Origin: Paenibacillus macerans
GTDB lineage: Bacteria > Bacillota > Bacilli > Paenibacillales > Paenibacillaceae
Length of the DNA stretch: 64,000 bases
Reading direction: 5' to 3'
Assembly: GCF_023715465.1 (NCBI RefSeq)
Contig: NZ_JAMBOE010000001.1
Span: 744,001 to 808,000 of the forward strand
In this document: positions 36,826 to 45,194 of the stretch, in pieces
Layout: every line of letters starts with the position of its first letter
Position numbering within the stretch: the first letter of the stretch is position 1
Notes under the pieces: model-generated
Seen by the model: the letters and a program-made list of their open reading frames with translations, nothing else
Told to the model about the DNA's origin: nothing
Databases searched by the model: none
Translations under genes and position numbers: made by a program

Positions 36826-37608
36826 TCACACAAATTTGCCGATTTTGACACGATGCCGGCCTTTTTTCGTAAGCCCTTCCGCTTCAAGCACTTTAAAACG
36901 GCCGAACCCTTGCAGCGTCACGATGTCGCCTGCCTTAAGCGGCTTGGAGGGGTCCTCCTCCGTCCGCCAGTTGACCCGGCAGCGGCCCGCTTTGATCGGA
37001 ATCAGCGCTTTGCCGCGGCTTAAATGGAATACATCGCTCACAATTCCGTCCAGCCTTAACGAAGCCACCGTCAGATCCATCGGTTCGAGCTCTTTTTCCG
37101 CCGTTTTCAGCTCACTTGGCTCCAAAATATCCGTGATCACGCCAACCCGATGCACCTGATGAAGATTTAAATTGAGGAACGGGGCGATCTCTTCGGCAAC
37201 CACGACGTGACAGCCGTCTTCACGCACATGAATGTCGCCGATTTTATCCCGCTTGAGTCCAAGTCCCAAAATAGCGCCTAAATAGTCTCCATGCTGCAGC
37301 GAAATGAATTTTGGGTCACCCGAAGTAATGCTGAGCACTTTCAGTCCCATCGGCTCCTGGCTAAGATCCCGGTAATCCGGGGCAACGAGCGCCCGCCGGC
37401 GCTCCGCATCATCGTGCCCCCCGTCGAACCGGATTTGCACATCCGGGTGGCGGTTGGCCAAGGTTTCCAAAATAAAACACTGCCGCGGATCCAGGAAGTC
37501 GCTTCGCTTGACCTCGTGGTATTCCCCGGCATTCGTTACCCATTCTGAGGCCCGGTCGGCAAAAGGGCGCTCCTCCGGCCTGAAATGTTCATATATATCT
37601 GCCAGCAT
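36826..37608 (-). CDS. ylmH: YlmH, S4-domain RNA-binding protein
   Basis: The product (260 aa from the ATG at 37608) has an N-terminal YlmH domain (DIYEHFRPEERPFADR, DPRQCFILETLANRH) and a C-terminal S4 RNA-binding domain (LRLDGIVSDVFHLSRGKALIPIKAGRCRVNW). Family members bind stalled ribosomal large subunits and are linked to division genes by position. The ribosome site is weak and the frame is open to a TTG at 37629, so the exact start is unsure. It overlaps or abuts ylmG. Confidence 0.88.
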   Translation of the reverse strand: MLADIYEHFRPEERPFADRASEWVTNAGEYHEVKRSDFLDPRQCFILETLANRHPDVQIRFDGGHDDAERRRALVAPDYRDLSQEPMGLKVLSITSGDPKFISLQHGDYLGAILGLGLKRDKIGDIHVREDGCHVVVAEEIAPFLNLNLHQVHRVGVITDILEPSELKTAEKELEPMDLTVASLRLDGIVSDVFHLSRGKALIPIKAGRCRVNWRTEEDPSKPLKAGDIVTLQGFGRFKVLEAEGLTKKGRHRVKIGKFV

Positions 37609-37615
37609 ATCCAAA

Positions 37616-37885
37616 TTACCCGAAGACAAAAATCAAAAGGGATTTTAGTCCGAAGGAAGCTAGCCAAAGTGCCAATAAGGCAACAATCGGGGAAAAATCA
37701 ATCATCCCCAGGGGCGGTACTATCCGACGAAACGGGGCCAAATAAGGCTCAACCAATTTCCCGAGAAATTCACCAATAAAACTTTCGCGCACATTTGGAA
37801 CCCACGACATAAATATATAGATTATTATCATCCAATAATAAATCCTATATATTACGTCAACTACATCCAACAAAGTTCCTACCAA
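37616..37885 (-). CDS. ylmG: YggT/YlmG-family membrane protein
   Basis: The 89-aa protein has two hydrophobic helices (YRIYYWMIIIYIFMSWV and SPIVALLALWLASFGLK) around the family motif EPYLAPFRRIVPPLG. It belongs to the YggT family, which is conserved next to sepF and implicated in membrane or division processes. Translation likely starts at the TTG at 37885, with GAGGTGATG upstream. It is 8 bp from sepF. Confidence 0.88.
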   Translation of the reverse strand: MVGTLLDVVDVIYRIYYWMIIIYIFMSWVPNVRESFIGEFLGKLVEPYLAPFRRIVPPLGMIDFSPIVALLALWLASFGLKSLLIFVFG

Positions 37886-37892
37886 GCTGTCA

Positions 37893-38339
37893 TCACCTCA
37901 TTCTGTTGTAATCGGAATCCTCGGCCAGTATTTCCGTGATGGACCCTTGAATCTCAACCGTATCCGGCGTGCACAGGAAAATATTGCTGCCGATTTTGGA
38001 GATGCTTCCGCTAAGCGCGTAAATCGTCCCGCTTAAAAAGTCGATAATGCGCAAGGCTTGGTCATTCCGGACCCGCTGCAAATTAACCACCACCGACCGG
38101 TGGGAGCGCAGATGGTCGGCGATTTCCTGGGCCTCGTCGTAGGAACGAGGTTCGTAAAGAATCACTTTTACGTTTTTCTGGGAGTGAATGCTGACCACGT
38201 TGCTTCCTCTTTGATTTTTACGGGCTTCAAAGCTTGGGGTTTCAATTTCATCTTCCTGGGCGGGAAATTTTTCCCGCTCCACGATTTCTTCTTCCTCTTG
38301 AAGTCCCAGAAAATTCATGAACCGGTTCATGACTCCCAT
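37893..38339 (-). CDS. sepF: Cell-division protein SepF
   Basis: The 148-aa protein anchors FtsZ to the membrane and shapes the septum. An N-terminal amphipathic helix ([13 protein letters not shown]) is followed by an acidic linker and the globular C-terminal domain ([21 protein letters not shown] ... [16 protein letters not shown]). The ATG at 38339 overlaps the yggS stop by one base (TAATG), with AGGGG 10 nt upstream. Confidence 0.95.
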   Translation of the reverse strand: MGVMNRFMNFLGLQEEEEIVEREKFPAQEDEIETPSFEARKNQRGSNVVSIHSQKNVKVILYEPRSYDEAQEIADHLRSHRSVVVNLQRVRNDQALRIIDFLSGTIYALSGSISKIGSNIFLCTPDTVEIQGSITEILAEDSDYNRMR

Positions 38340-39031
38340 TACGTCTCTTCCCCTTTCCCTACTAAAAGAGTGCCGAGGCGCACCCATGTCGCCCCTTCTT
38401 CGATCGCCACCTCAAAATCTCCCGACATCCCCATTGATAGTTCGGTCAGCGGCTCCTTGAGCCCGCCCCGCGCGTTTAGCTCGTCCCGCAGCTCCCTGAG
38501 CTTGCGGAAAACCGGCCTGACCCATTCCGGATCGTCCACAATCGGCGCCATCGTCATAAGGCCGATGATTTTAACATGAGTCAGGTCAGCCGTCCCCCGC
38601 AGCAAGGCGGCCGCTTCCTCCGGCGCTACTCCCTGCTTGGAGGCTTCGCCGGAAACGTTGACCTGCAAGAACGCGAAAACGGTCTGATCCAACGCCGCCG
38701 CCCGCTTTTCCAATTCCTTGGCTAACGACAGCCGGTCCAGCGAATGAACGTATTGAAATCTCCCGACAACGTCCTTCACTTTGTTGCTTTGCAAATGGCC
38801 GATAAAATGCCATATCCCTTGCCCGCCAAGCGCCTCCCATTTGGGTACTGCCACTTGGGGGCGATTTTCGCCGATATGAAGTATCCCTTCCTCCAATACG
38901 GAACGGGTCATGTCCGCCGACACGTATTTGGTGACGGCGACAATATTTACGTCATCGCGGTTTCTTCCGCTCCGCTTGCAGGCCGCTTGAATGCGTTCTT
39001 CCACCAATTCTATCCGTTCTTTCAGCGACAA
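38339..39031 (-). CDS. YggS-family pyridoxal-phosphate homeostasis protein
   Basis: The 230-aa PLP-binding barrel protein starts [22 protein letters not shown]. The PLP lysine is in NIVAVTKYV, and IGLMTMAP and [13 protein letters not shown] are conserved. The family keeps PLP homeostasis and has no known catalytic turnover. The TTG at 39031 has AGAGAGGTGATC upstream and gives the usual N-terminus; a GTG four codons earlier sits in the ribosome site. It corresponds to Bacillus ylmE. Confidence 0.93.
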   Translation of the reverse strand: MSLKERIELVEERIQAACKRSGRNRDDVNIVAVTKYVSADMTRSVLEEGILHIGENRPQVAVPKWEALGGQGIWHFIGHLQSNKVKDVVGRFQYVHSLDRLSLAKELEKRAAALDQTVFAFLQVNVSGEASKQGVAPEEAAALLRGTADLTHVKIIGLMTMAPIVDDPEWVRPVFRKLRELRDELNARGGLKEPLTELSMGMSGDFEVAIEEGATWVRLGTLLVGKGEET

Positions 39032-39039
39032 AGAAAGGA

Positions 39040-39891
39040 TCACCTCTCTTTCATGCCAATCCAGCTCGCCATCCTCCCCGTCACCCCGTTATGCTTGCGG
39101 TACGAGTAAAACCATTCCGGACGGCAGCTTGTACACCACGTTGTACATTCGATATGAGTCGGCAATATTCCTGCTTTAATCATAATAATTCGATTCATTT
39201 CTTTCAAGTTCAGCATTGTTTTGCCTTCATTCTTGGACGGCGCCGTAATCACAGCCCCTTGCATTTCCCGTTCCACGCCGGGCAGCGCCTCCCTGACTTT
39301 GCCCATCACCGCTTCGTCCACTTCGTAACAGCATCCCCCGATGCTCGGGCCGATCGCCGTCCGAATGTCGGAGCGGTGGCTGCCGAATGCGCGCTCCATC
39401 GTTTCGATCATCTTCCCGGCGATGAGTTGGACGGTACCCTTCCAGCCGGCATGGGCCAATCCGACAGTTTTAGTGACCGGATCGGCAAAATAGAGCGGAA
39501 CGCAATCGGCATAAAAGGAAGCCAGCAGGACATCGGGCACGTTGGTCAGCAGCCCGTCCGTGGCCTGAAACGCGCTGCTCCGGTCCAACTGCCCTTTGCC
39601 GCGGTCCTCCTGCCGAACGATGGCGATTTGCGATCCGTGCACCTGTTCGCCGCATGTCCAGCTCTCCGGCGGAAACCCGAGCGACCGGGCCAGGCGCCGC
39701 CGGTTTTCCAATACGTCCTGCGGATCGTCTCCGACATGGTACGCCAAATTCAAGCTGTCATAGGGAGGTTTGCTAACGCCCCCGCCGCGTCCGGTAAAGC
39801 CGGCGCTTAGGCCCGCCATCAGCCCGCGCCAAGCCTCCAACTCAAAACGCTCCGGCTGCTGATCTATAGCATTTCTTATAAACGGTTCCAT
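39040..39891 (-). CDS. pgeF: PgeF/YlmD-type purine nucleoside phosphorylase (multicopper-oxidase-like fold)
   Basis: The 283-aa protein carries the zinc site of the YfiH/YlmD family, spread over CGEQVHG, ADCVPLYFAD and LAHAGWKG. Homologues phosphorolyse or deaminate purine nucleosides, and some edit peptidoglycan precursors. The second of two ATGs (39891) has GGGAG seven nt upstream. The stop lies 9 bp before the yggS start. It corresponds to Bacillus ylmD. Confidence 0.92.
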   Translation of the reverse strand: MEPFIRNAIDQQPERFELEAWRGLMAGLSAGFTGRGGGVSKPPYDSLNLAYHVGDDPQDVLENRRRLARSLGFPPESWTCGEQVHGSQIAIVRQEDRGKGQLDRSSAFQATDGLLTNVPDVLLASFYADCVPLYFADPVTKTVGLAHAGWKGTVQLIAGKMIETMERAFGSHRSDIRTAIGPSIGGCCYEVDEAVMGKVREALPGVEREMQGAVITAPSKNEGKTMLNLKEMNRIIMIKAGILPTHIECTTWCTSCRPEWFYSYRKHNGVTGRMASWIGMKER

Positions 39892-39954
39892 CATCCATCT
39901 CCCTTTGATCTTGCTTTCTTAAAGTGTACCATAATTCGCTCTGCCTTTCGCGGA

Positions 39955-40266
39955 TCAGCCGCGCCGTTCCGTCCGGCCGTCCCGGTCGATGTACACGGTT
40001 GTTTCATAAGAAGATTGCACCCTTGACTCCCGCAGCTCTTCCATCTTGACGAGCACGACGTCGGAGCCGATTTTCACGATATTTTTCCAGGGAATGATCA
40101 GATCGCTGCCGCCACCAAACAATCCCATGAATTTCGTATTTACAGGTACGACGATCGCCTCGATCACGCCCTGCCGCAAATCCAGCTCCAGGTCGCTGAT
40201 ATGCCCCAGCCTTTTTCCGTCCACCACATTAATGACATCCTTAGTCTGAAAATCGGATATTTTCAT
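39955..40266 (-). CDS. PRC-barrel protein YlmC/YmxH
   Basis: The 103-aa product (MKISDFQTKDVINVVDGKRLGHISDLELDL...) is a PRC-barrel of the YlmC/YmxH sporulation-linked family. The middle contains FGGGSDLIIPWKNIVKIG and the end is a charged, disordered tail. The function of the family is unknown. The ATG at 40266 gives the usual N-terminus; an ATG eight codons upstream is possible. In Bacillus it also lies between sigG and the ylmD-sepF genes. Confidence 0.87.
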   Translation of the reverse strand: MKISDFQTKDVINVVDGKRLGHISDLELDLRQGVIEAIVVPVNTKFMGLFGGGSDLIIPWKNIVKIGSDVVLVKMEELRESRVQSSYETTVYIDRDGRTERRG

Positions 40267-40370
40267 ACTCGCTCTCACCACATTATCCATCGTTTACCGC
40301 CCCCGTCCGCCTAATACTTTCCGTCCCTTTACTATATGATCCAGCTTTTCCGCTGATGCGCTTTGCGGAC

Positions 40371-40422
40371 GGGAAAAGGGACCTTCCCGATGATCGCGGC
40401 GATCCGCCCGGAAAGGTCCCTT
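40371..40422 (-). terminator. Terminator of the flavoprotein gene
   Basis: AAGGGACCTT pairs with AAGGTCCCTT across a GC-rich loop and is followed by TTTCCC on the minus strand, 13 bp after the stop at 40435. Confidence 0.75.
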
Positions 40423-40434
40423 GGATTGCAAAGC

Positions 40435-42384
40435 TTATTTTGCGAGGGCGCCGGCCGCGGCGTTTTCGCCGCCGAGACGCCCCGAGGTAAACGAGTAGCC
40501 GATGCCTACGCCGTTGCCGACATAAGTGTCGTTAAACAGCACGCCTTCGGATTCGAGCCCTACCGCATAAAGGCCTTTGATCGGTACCCGTTCATTATTT
40601 AGAACCTGAAACTTGGTATTGACGAGCAGGCCGCCAACCGAACCGAGATTGTTGATTTCGGCGATGATCGCGTAATAAGGTCCCTCGCCCAGCGGAACCA
40701 GGTATTGTTTCGCTTTGCCGAATTCCGTGTCTACGCCGTTTTTTGTCGCTTGCGTATAATTGTCGAAAGCCTCCTTGAACACCTCGGCGTCCATCCCGGC
40801 ATTTTGAGCCAATTCCTCAATCGTATCGCCTTTATAACCGTCGCCGTTTTTCACCATGGATTCAAATACTTGCTCCGCGTTTTTCCATGGCGTATCAAGC
40901 TTGAACTGAGCGGTAAAGTCGGCGTAAAATTCCGGCGGCATCCCCGGAAGTCCCGGAGCTTTGAGGCCGTTCATCCCTTTGGCTTCCAAAGCGTCAAGCT
41001 GCGATTTCGAAACGATGACCAAATGGTACGGTCCGTTAAAGGCGCTCGTATTCGCTGCGGCCACCGATGTCAAAGTGGCCGCCTCGTCCCTAAATCTCGC
41101 CCCGGAAGGCCCCACGTTCATCAGTGTCGGAAGATAGCTCAGCATCAGCGGATAGCTGGCTTCAAACGAGGAATATTGCTTTTTCAGGCCGCTCGTCGCT
41201 CTCGCCAGCGTTTGATGCAGCATTTGCCCGCCGAAGTTGTCCGGAACCTTGGCACCAGCTGCCCAGGACATTTCCAGCCCTTCTCCGATGTTTTGGCCGA
41301 GGCCGCCGTTTACGCCTTCAAACCCAAACGCTTCCTTGACCATTTCCTTGTTGCCCGCGTACCCGCCCGTCGCCATAACCACGCTTTTGGCGGAAATTTC
41401 CAGAGTCGTGCCGTCGGCCTTCTCGGCTTTCACGCCGACGACCGCGCCGCTTGAATCGGTCAACAGCGCTTTGGCGGTCGTTTCGGTAATGACCTGGCCG
41501 CCGTTTTTCTCAACGGATGCGGCTAGCATCTTACGCAGCGTTTGTTCCCGCGTATCGTAAGCCGGAAGCACATGAAGCTGTTCCCCGGCAAAGTTCAGGA
41601 ACGTCGTGACATAACCTTTGCTTTTCAGCCAGTCGTAAGTATCGCCGGACTTGGTGATATACTGGCGGATCGCCGCGGCATCCACACGCCAGTGGTTGTT
41701 CACGATCCAGTCGGCGATTTCTTTCTCGACATTCACCTTTACCCCGTTTTCAACCGCGGCGGACGAATTGTAAAACTTGCCCGCCCACGACAAATTGCTG
41801 GCGCCGCCGATGACGGCGGTTTTTTCCACGATGATGGCCTTGGCCCCTTGATCCGCTGCCGTAACAGCGGCCGACACGCCGGAAGCGCCCGCGCCGACGA
41901 CAACAACGTCAGCCTGCAGCTTTTCCGTTTTTCCTTCGCCGGCTTTCGCCACGCCGCCCGATTTCAGAGCCGTTATATCCCCGCCCGCCTGTTGCACGGC
42001 CTTTTCTACGGCGGTCAACATCGCTTCGCTCGACTTGCTGGCGCCGCTGACGGCGTCCACCGTCAACGTTTGGTTTTGCAGGATCTGCTCTTTGATTTTT
42101 TCGAGCGCGGCATCGCCCAGCCCCTCCGTTTCGGTTTGGCTTACGATTTGAATATCCTTGATTTGATCCGGCTGCTCCATTGTGACTTCGACTTTGACCG
42201 TTCCGTCTTTCCCCTCGGCTTCCCCCGTATATGTCCCGGCCTTAAACGAAGTTTGTTCCGGCGCGGACGATGGGCCGGATTCCCGAGAATTTCCCGCGGA
42301 CTCGCATCCGCTTAGCATGGAAACCACCAATACAAGACATACGGAAAACACAAGCCATGAATTGAAGCGTTTTTTGGCGCTCAT
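40435..42384 (-). CDS. FMN-binding, FAD-dependent surface reductase (fumarate-reductase-like lipoprotein)
   Basis: The 649-aa product has a signal peptide with lipobox MLSGC (Cys27). An FMN-binding domain (about 45-135) carries the flavinylation motif DAVSGAS (D110-S116), in which the last Ser/Thr normally takes covalent FMN. A FAD-binding flavocytochrome-c-type domain follows, with dinucleotide motif VVVGAGASG near 162-170 and a late GxxVG..FNDTYVGNG segment. Such proteins (FrdA, UrdA types) reduce fumarate, urocanate or other acceptors outside the cell. The acceptor here is unknown. No cytochrome or flavin transferase gene is adjacent. The upstream MerR gene and operator indicate ligand-induced expression. 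Confidence 0.88.
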   Translation of the reverse strand: MSAKKRFNSWLVFSVCLVLVVSMLSGCESAGNSRESGPSSAPEQTSFKAGTYTGEAEGKDGTVKVEVTMEQPDQIKDIQIVSQTETEGLGDAALEKIKEQILQNQTLTVDAVSGASKSSEAMLTAVEKAVQQAGGDITALKSGGVAKAGEGKTEKLQADVVVVGAGASGVSAAVTAADQGAKAIIVEKTAVIGGASNLSWAGKFYNSSAAVENGVKVNVEKEIADWIVNNHWRVDAAAIRQYITKSGDTYDWLKSKGYVTTFLNFAGEQLHVLPAYDTREQTLRKMLAASVEKNGGQVITETTAKALLTDSSGAVVGVKAEKADGTTLEISAKSVVMATGGYAGNKEMVKEAFGFEGVNGGLGQNIGEGLEMSWAAGAKVPDNFGGQMLHQTLARATSGLKKQYSSFEASYPLMLSYLPTLMNVGPSGARFRDEAATLTSVAAANTSAFNGPYHLVIVSKSQLDALEAKGMNGLKAPGLPGMPPEFYADFTAQFKLDTPWKNAEQVFESMVKNGDGYKGDTIEELAQNAGMDAEVFKEAFDNYTQATKNGVDTEFGKAKQYLVPLGEGPYYAIIAEINNLGSVGGLLVNTKFQVLNNERVPIKGLYAVGLESEGVLFNDTYVGNGVGIGYSFTSGRLGGENAAAGALAK

Positions 42385-42481
42385 GAAGCTACTCCCCCTA
42401 CCCCATAATTCGAAGCCGCAAAAATGTGATTGTTTTCACATAAAAATACAAAATTCCGTAATCGGCCAGCTTCATAAGAAA

Positions 42482-42512
42482 AGTCTAAACCTTGGTGCGG
42501 CACCAAGGTCAA
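42482..42512 (-). promoter_or_regulatory. MerR-type promoter-operator for the flavoprotein gene
   Basis: On the minus strand -35 TTGACC (42507-42512) and -10 TAGACT (42482-42487) are 19 bp apart. A perfect 21-bp palindrome ACCTTGGTGC-C-GCACCAAGGT (42489-42509) fills the spacer. Over-long spacers with a central dyad are the hallmark of MerR-activated promoters. It lies between the MerR gene and its likely target. Confidence 0.85.
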
Positions 42513-42533
42513 CTCCCCTTTCGGAAAAGCTCC

Positions 42534-43349
42534 CTATAGCAAGACCGGAATATTGACCTCCAGAAATGAACGTTTTTTCCCCTCCCGGTTTTCTGTCAGC
42601 AACAGCTTCCCGATCACGTCGCCGCAAATCGAATAGCCCTGCTCGTCCACATAGTCCAACATAAATTGCAGCGCGTTTTTCGTAAAATGATCTCCATCCG
42701 CGGATACAATGACCGCCGAAACACAATTGGACGCAGGGATAAATTCCAAATGATCGTGGATTTCCAGGCCAAGCTCCCCGGCATCGTCCTCCGAAACCGT
42801 GATCCCCCAATTGTATTCCAGGTTGTCCGTATTGTTCGCCAGGATGGTCTCACGTTCGATGCGGAAGCAATAAAACGTATACGGGAGCATTTCCATCAAA
42901 GCGTTAACCGCTTTTTCCAATCCGCGGTTTTTAAGCAGGCTGTTTTTGTCGGTTTGCTTTAAGCGGTATAAACCGGGCTTCCGTTTGAGGCTGCACCGGT
43001 AAAGGGACGCATCGATCGATTGGAGCTCCCGGTTCAACTCGCCGAGTTTATTCAGCAGCATCGTGCTTTTGCGGATTTCCGCCTCAAGCTGCTGCCGGCT
43101 GTCCTCCAGCTTATCCAATATGACGTCTATCGAAGAATGCTTAATGAGTCCAGCCACGTCCTGCAAAGGAATTTGCAAGCTGCGGTACCAGCGGCTCATC
43201 AACAAATCCCTGGCATCCAAATCGTTAAAATACCGGTAGCTGTTGTTATGGTCTTTCACCGGCCGAACGATGTCATGCTTTTCATACAGCCGCAGCGTAT
43301 CCCTTGTAATGCCCAGAAGCGAAGAAAACTCGCCGATGCAGTATTTCAT
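42534..43349 (-). CDS. MerR-family transcriptional regulator
   Basis: The 271-aa product starts with a MerR winged helix (CIGEFSSLLGITRDTLRLYEKHDIV.P). A coiled-coil of about 30 residues and a ~150-residue C-terminal ligand-binding domain follow. The last part resembles small-molecule-binding effector domains rather than a metal site; no CxC cluster is seen. The ATG at 43349 has GGAGG seven nt upstream. It probably controls the co-directional flavoprotein gene through the palindrome at 42489-42509. Ligand unknown. Confidence 0.9.
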   Translation of the reverse strand: MKYCIGEFSSLLGITRDTLRLYEKHDIVRPVKDHNNSYRYFNDLDARDLLMSRWYRSLQIPLQDVAGLIKHSSIDVILDKLEDSRQQLEAEIRKSTMLLNKLGELNRELQSIDASLYRCSLKRKPGLYRLKQTDKNSLLKNRGLEKAVNALMEMLPYTFYCFRIERETILANNTDNLEYNWGITVSEDDAGELGLEIHDHLEFIPASNCVSAVIVSADGDHFTKNALQFMLDYVDEQGYSICGDVIGKLLLTENREGKKRSFLEVNIPVLL

Positions 43350-43396
43350 ACGTCCCCCTCCGTCCATCTCCATCCGCGCTAATCTTCATGCTATAA

Positions 43397-43427
43397 AAGT
43401 TGAACAAATGATTGTACGGTTCAACTT
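43397..43427. promoter_or_regulatory. Inverted repeat upstream of the MerR gene
   Basis: AAGTTGAAC and GTTCAACTT flank 13 bp, about 50 bp before the MerR start. It may be an operator; it does not match the downstream palindrome. Confidence 0.45.
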
Positions 43428-43510
43428 AATATAAGTTTACAGAAGCTTGACACTAGGAAGATATGGAGTTGTTCACAACGATCGTCAGCCAATCTAACCC
43501 GCAGTTCCAT

Positions 43511-43535
43511 AAAAAAAGGTCCCCCAAGGGACCTG
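43511..43535 (-). terminator. Terminator of sigG
   Basis: AGGTCCC, loop TTGG, GGGACCT and TTTTTTT on the minus strand, directly after the sigG stop. Confidence 0.92.
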
Positions 43536-43539
43536 TCAT

Positions 43540-44322
43540 TTACGACTTTACATGTTTCTGCATTTGTAAAATGGCGGATTTCTCAAGCCGGGATACCTGG
43601 GCTTGGGAGATGCCGATCTCATCGGCCACCTCCATTTGCGTCTTACCTTCAAAAAAACGCATGGACAGGATCATTTTCTCGCGGCGTCCGAGCCGCTGCA
43701 TCGCTTCGCGCAAAGCAATCTCTTCAATCCATGACACATCCTTGTTTTTATCGTCGCTGATTTGATCCATGACGTAAATCGGGTCTCCTCCGTCATGATA
43801 AATCGGCTCAAACAGCGATACCGGGTCCTGGATCGCGTCCAGGGCAAACACGACATCTTCCTTCGGCAAACCAAGCGCTTCCGAGATTTCGAAAATCGTG
43901 GGTTCCCGCGAATTTTGGTTGGTCAGGTTGTCCCGCATTTGCAGCGCTTTGTAGGCAATATCTCTGAGGCTGCGGGATACGCGGATCGGGTTGTTGTCAC
44001 GCAAGTACCGGCGGATTTCCCCGATGATCATCGGCACCGCGTAGGTGGAAAACTTGACGTTTTGCGATAAATCGAAATTATCGATGGCTTTCATGAGTCC
44101 AATGCAGCCCACCTGAAACAGGTCGTCCACATACTCCCCCCGATTGTTGAATCGCTGGATGACGCTCAGCACGAGTCTCAGATTGCCATTCACTAACTTT
44201 TCTCTGGCTGATCTTACGTGATCCTGCTGCAATGAGTGGAACAACTCACGCATTTCCGCATTGGTTAGAACGGGCAATTTTGCGGTATCGACACCGCAAA
44301 TTTCGACTTTGTTTCGGGTCAT
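43540..44322 (-). CDS. sigG: RNA polymerase sigma-G factor (late forespore)
   Basis: The 260-aa sigma factor has region 2 (LVNGNLRLVLSVIQRF, DDLFQVGCIGLMKAIDNF), region 3 and region 4 (LGRREKMILSMRFFEGKTQMEVADEIGISQAQVSRLEK). The N-terminal MTRNKVEICGVDT is the SigG signature. It directs forespore genes after engulfment. It lies 92 bp after sigE, as in Bacillus, with GGGAGG 9 nt before the ATG partly inside a hairpin. Confidence 0.97.
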   Translation of the reverse strand: MTRNKVEICGVDTAKLPVLTNAEMRELFHSLQQDHVRSAREKLVNGNLRLVLSVIQRFNNRGEYVDDLFQVGCIGLMKAIDNFDLSQNVKFSTYAVPMIIGEIRRYLRDNNPIRVSRSLRDIAYKALQMRDNLTNQNSREPTIFEISEALGLPKEDVVFALDAIQDPVSLFEPIYHDGGDPIYVMDQISDDKNKDVSWIEEIALREAMQRLGRREKMILSMRFFEGKTQMEVADEIGISQAQVSRLEKSAILQMQKHVKS

Positions 44323-44334
44323 CGTGTCTTACCT

Positions 44335-44370
44335 CCCAAGGAGTAAACTAATGATCATTATCTCCTTGGG
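44335..44370 (-). promoter_or_regulatory. Hairpin covering the sigG ribosome-binding site
   Basis: CCCAAGGAG and CTCCTTGGG form a perfect 9-bp stem. Inside the loop is a further palindrome TAATGATCATTA. The GGG of the 3' arm is the first half of the sigG Shine-Dalgarno GGGAGG, so folding should limit translation. Confidence 0.8.
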
Positions 44371-44414
44371 CTGCATTTTTATTCCTTGTATGAACCACCC
44401 TAAAAGCGGGCCAG

Positions 44415-45137
44415 CTATACCATCTTATTGAATTCCTTGCGCAATCGCTTGATGATCCTTTTTTCGAGACGGGAAATGTAGGACTGGGAAATCCCGAGCA
44501 GATCGGCTACATCCTTTTGCGTTTTCTCGTCGCCGTCCACCAGCCCGAACCGCAGCTCCATGATCATTCGCTCCCGTTCGCTCAGCTTGTCGAGCGCTTT
44601 ATGCAGCAGCTTTCGATCCACCTGCTCTTCGATATTCCGGTAAATCGTATCGTTTTCCGTCCCCAGCACATCGGACAGGAGCAGCTCATTGCCGTCCCAA
44701 TCGATATTCAGCGGCTCATCGAAGGAAACCTCGGTACGGATCTTGCTGTTGCGGCGCAAATACATCAGGATTTCGTTTTCGATGCAGCGTGAAGCGTACG
44801 TGGCGAGTTTAATCTTTTTCTCCGGATCAAAGGTGTTGACCGCTTTAATCAGGCCGATGGCTCCGATCGAAACCAGGTCTTCGATATTGATGCCGGTGTT
44901 TTCAAACTTTCTGGCGATGTATACGACGAGCCGCAAATTGCGTTCGATCAGCATCGCCCGGATGGCAGAGTCGCCGCTTGGCAGCCGCTGGAGCAAATAC
45001 TCCTCCTCTTCGCGCGTCAATGGAGGCGGGAGCGCCTCGCTTCCGCCTATATAATAGATTTCTTCGCTCTTTAGTCCGAATATAAACAAAAACCGATAGT
45101 ACTGAAGCTGCAGCAACAACTTCCATTTTGCACGCAT
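44415..45137 (-). CDS. sigE: RNA polymerase sigma-E factor precursor (early mother cell)
   Basis: The 240-aa pro-sigma-E has an N-terminal hydrophobic/basic pro-sequence ([18 protein letters not shown]...) that is removed by SpoIIGA. Region 2 ([35 protein letters not shown]) and region 4 ([15 protein letters not shown] ... [22 protein letters not shown]) follow. The ATG at 45137 has GGGAGG nine nt upstream; the frame is open for seven more codons. It lies 57 bp after spoIIGA. Confidence 0.97.
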   Translation of the reverse strand: MRAKWKLLLQLQYYRFLFIFGLKSEEIYYIGGSEALPPPLTREEEEYLLQRLPSGDSAIRAMLIERNLRLVVYIARKFENTGINIEDLVSIGAIGLIKAVNTFDPEKKIKLATYASRCIENEILMYLRRNSKIRTEVSFDEPLNIDWDGNELLLSDVLGTENDTIYRNIEEQVDRKLLHKALDKLSERERMIMELRFGLVDGDEKTQKDVADLLGISQSYISRLEKRIIKRLRKEFNKMV

Positions 45138-45194
45138 GATTTCTTTCCTCCCATACATGTTCCCGTTTTTACTGGTGAAGTCCGGGCCGTCCGC

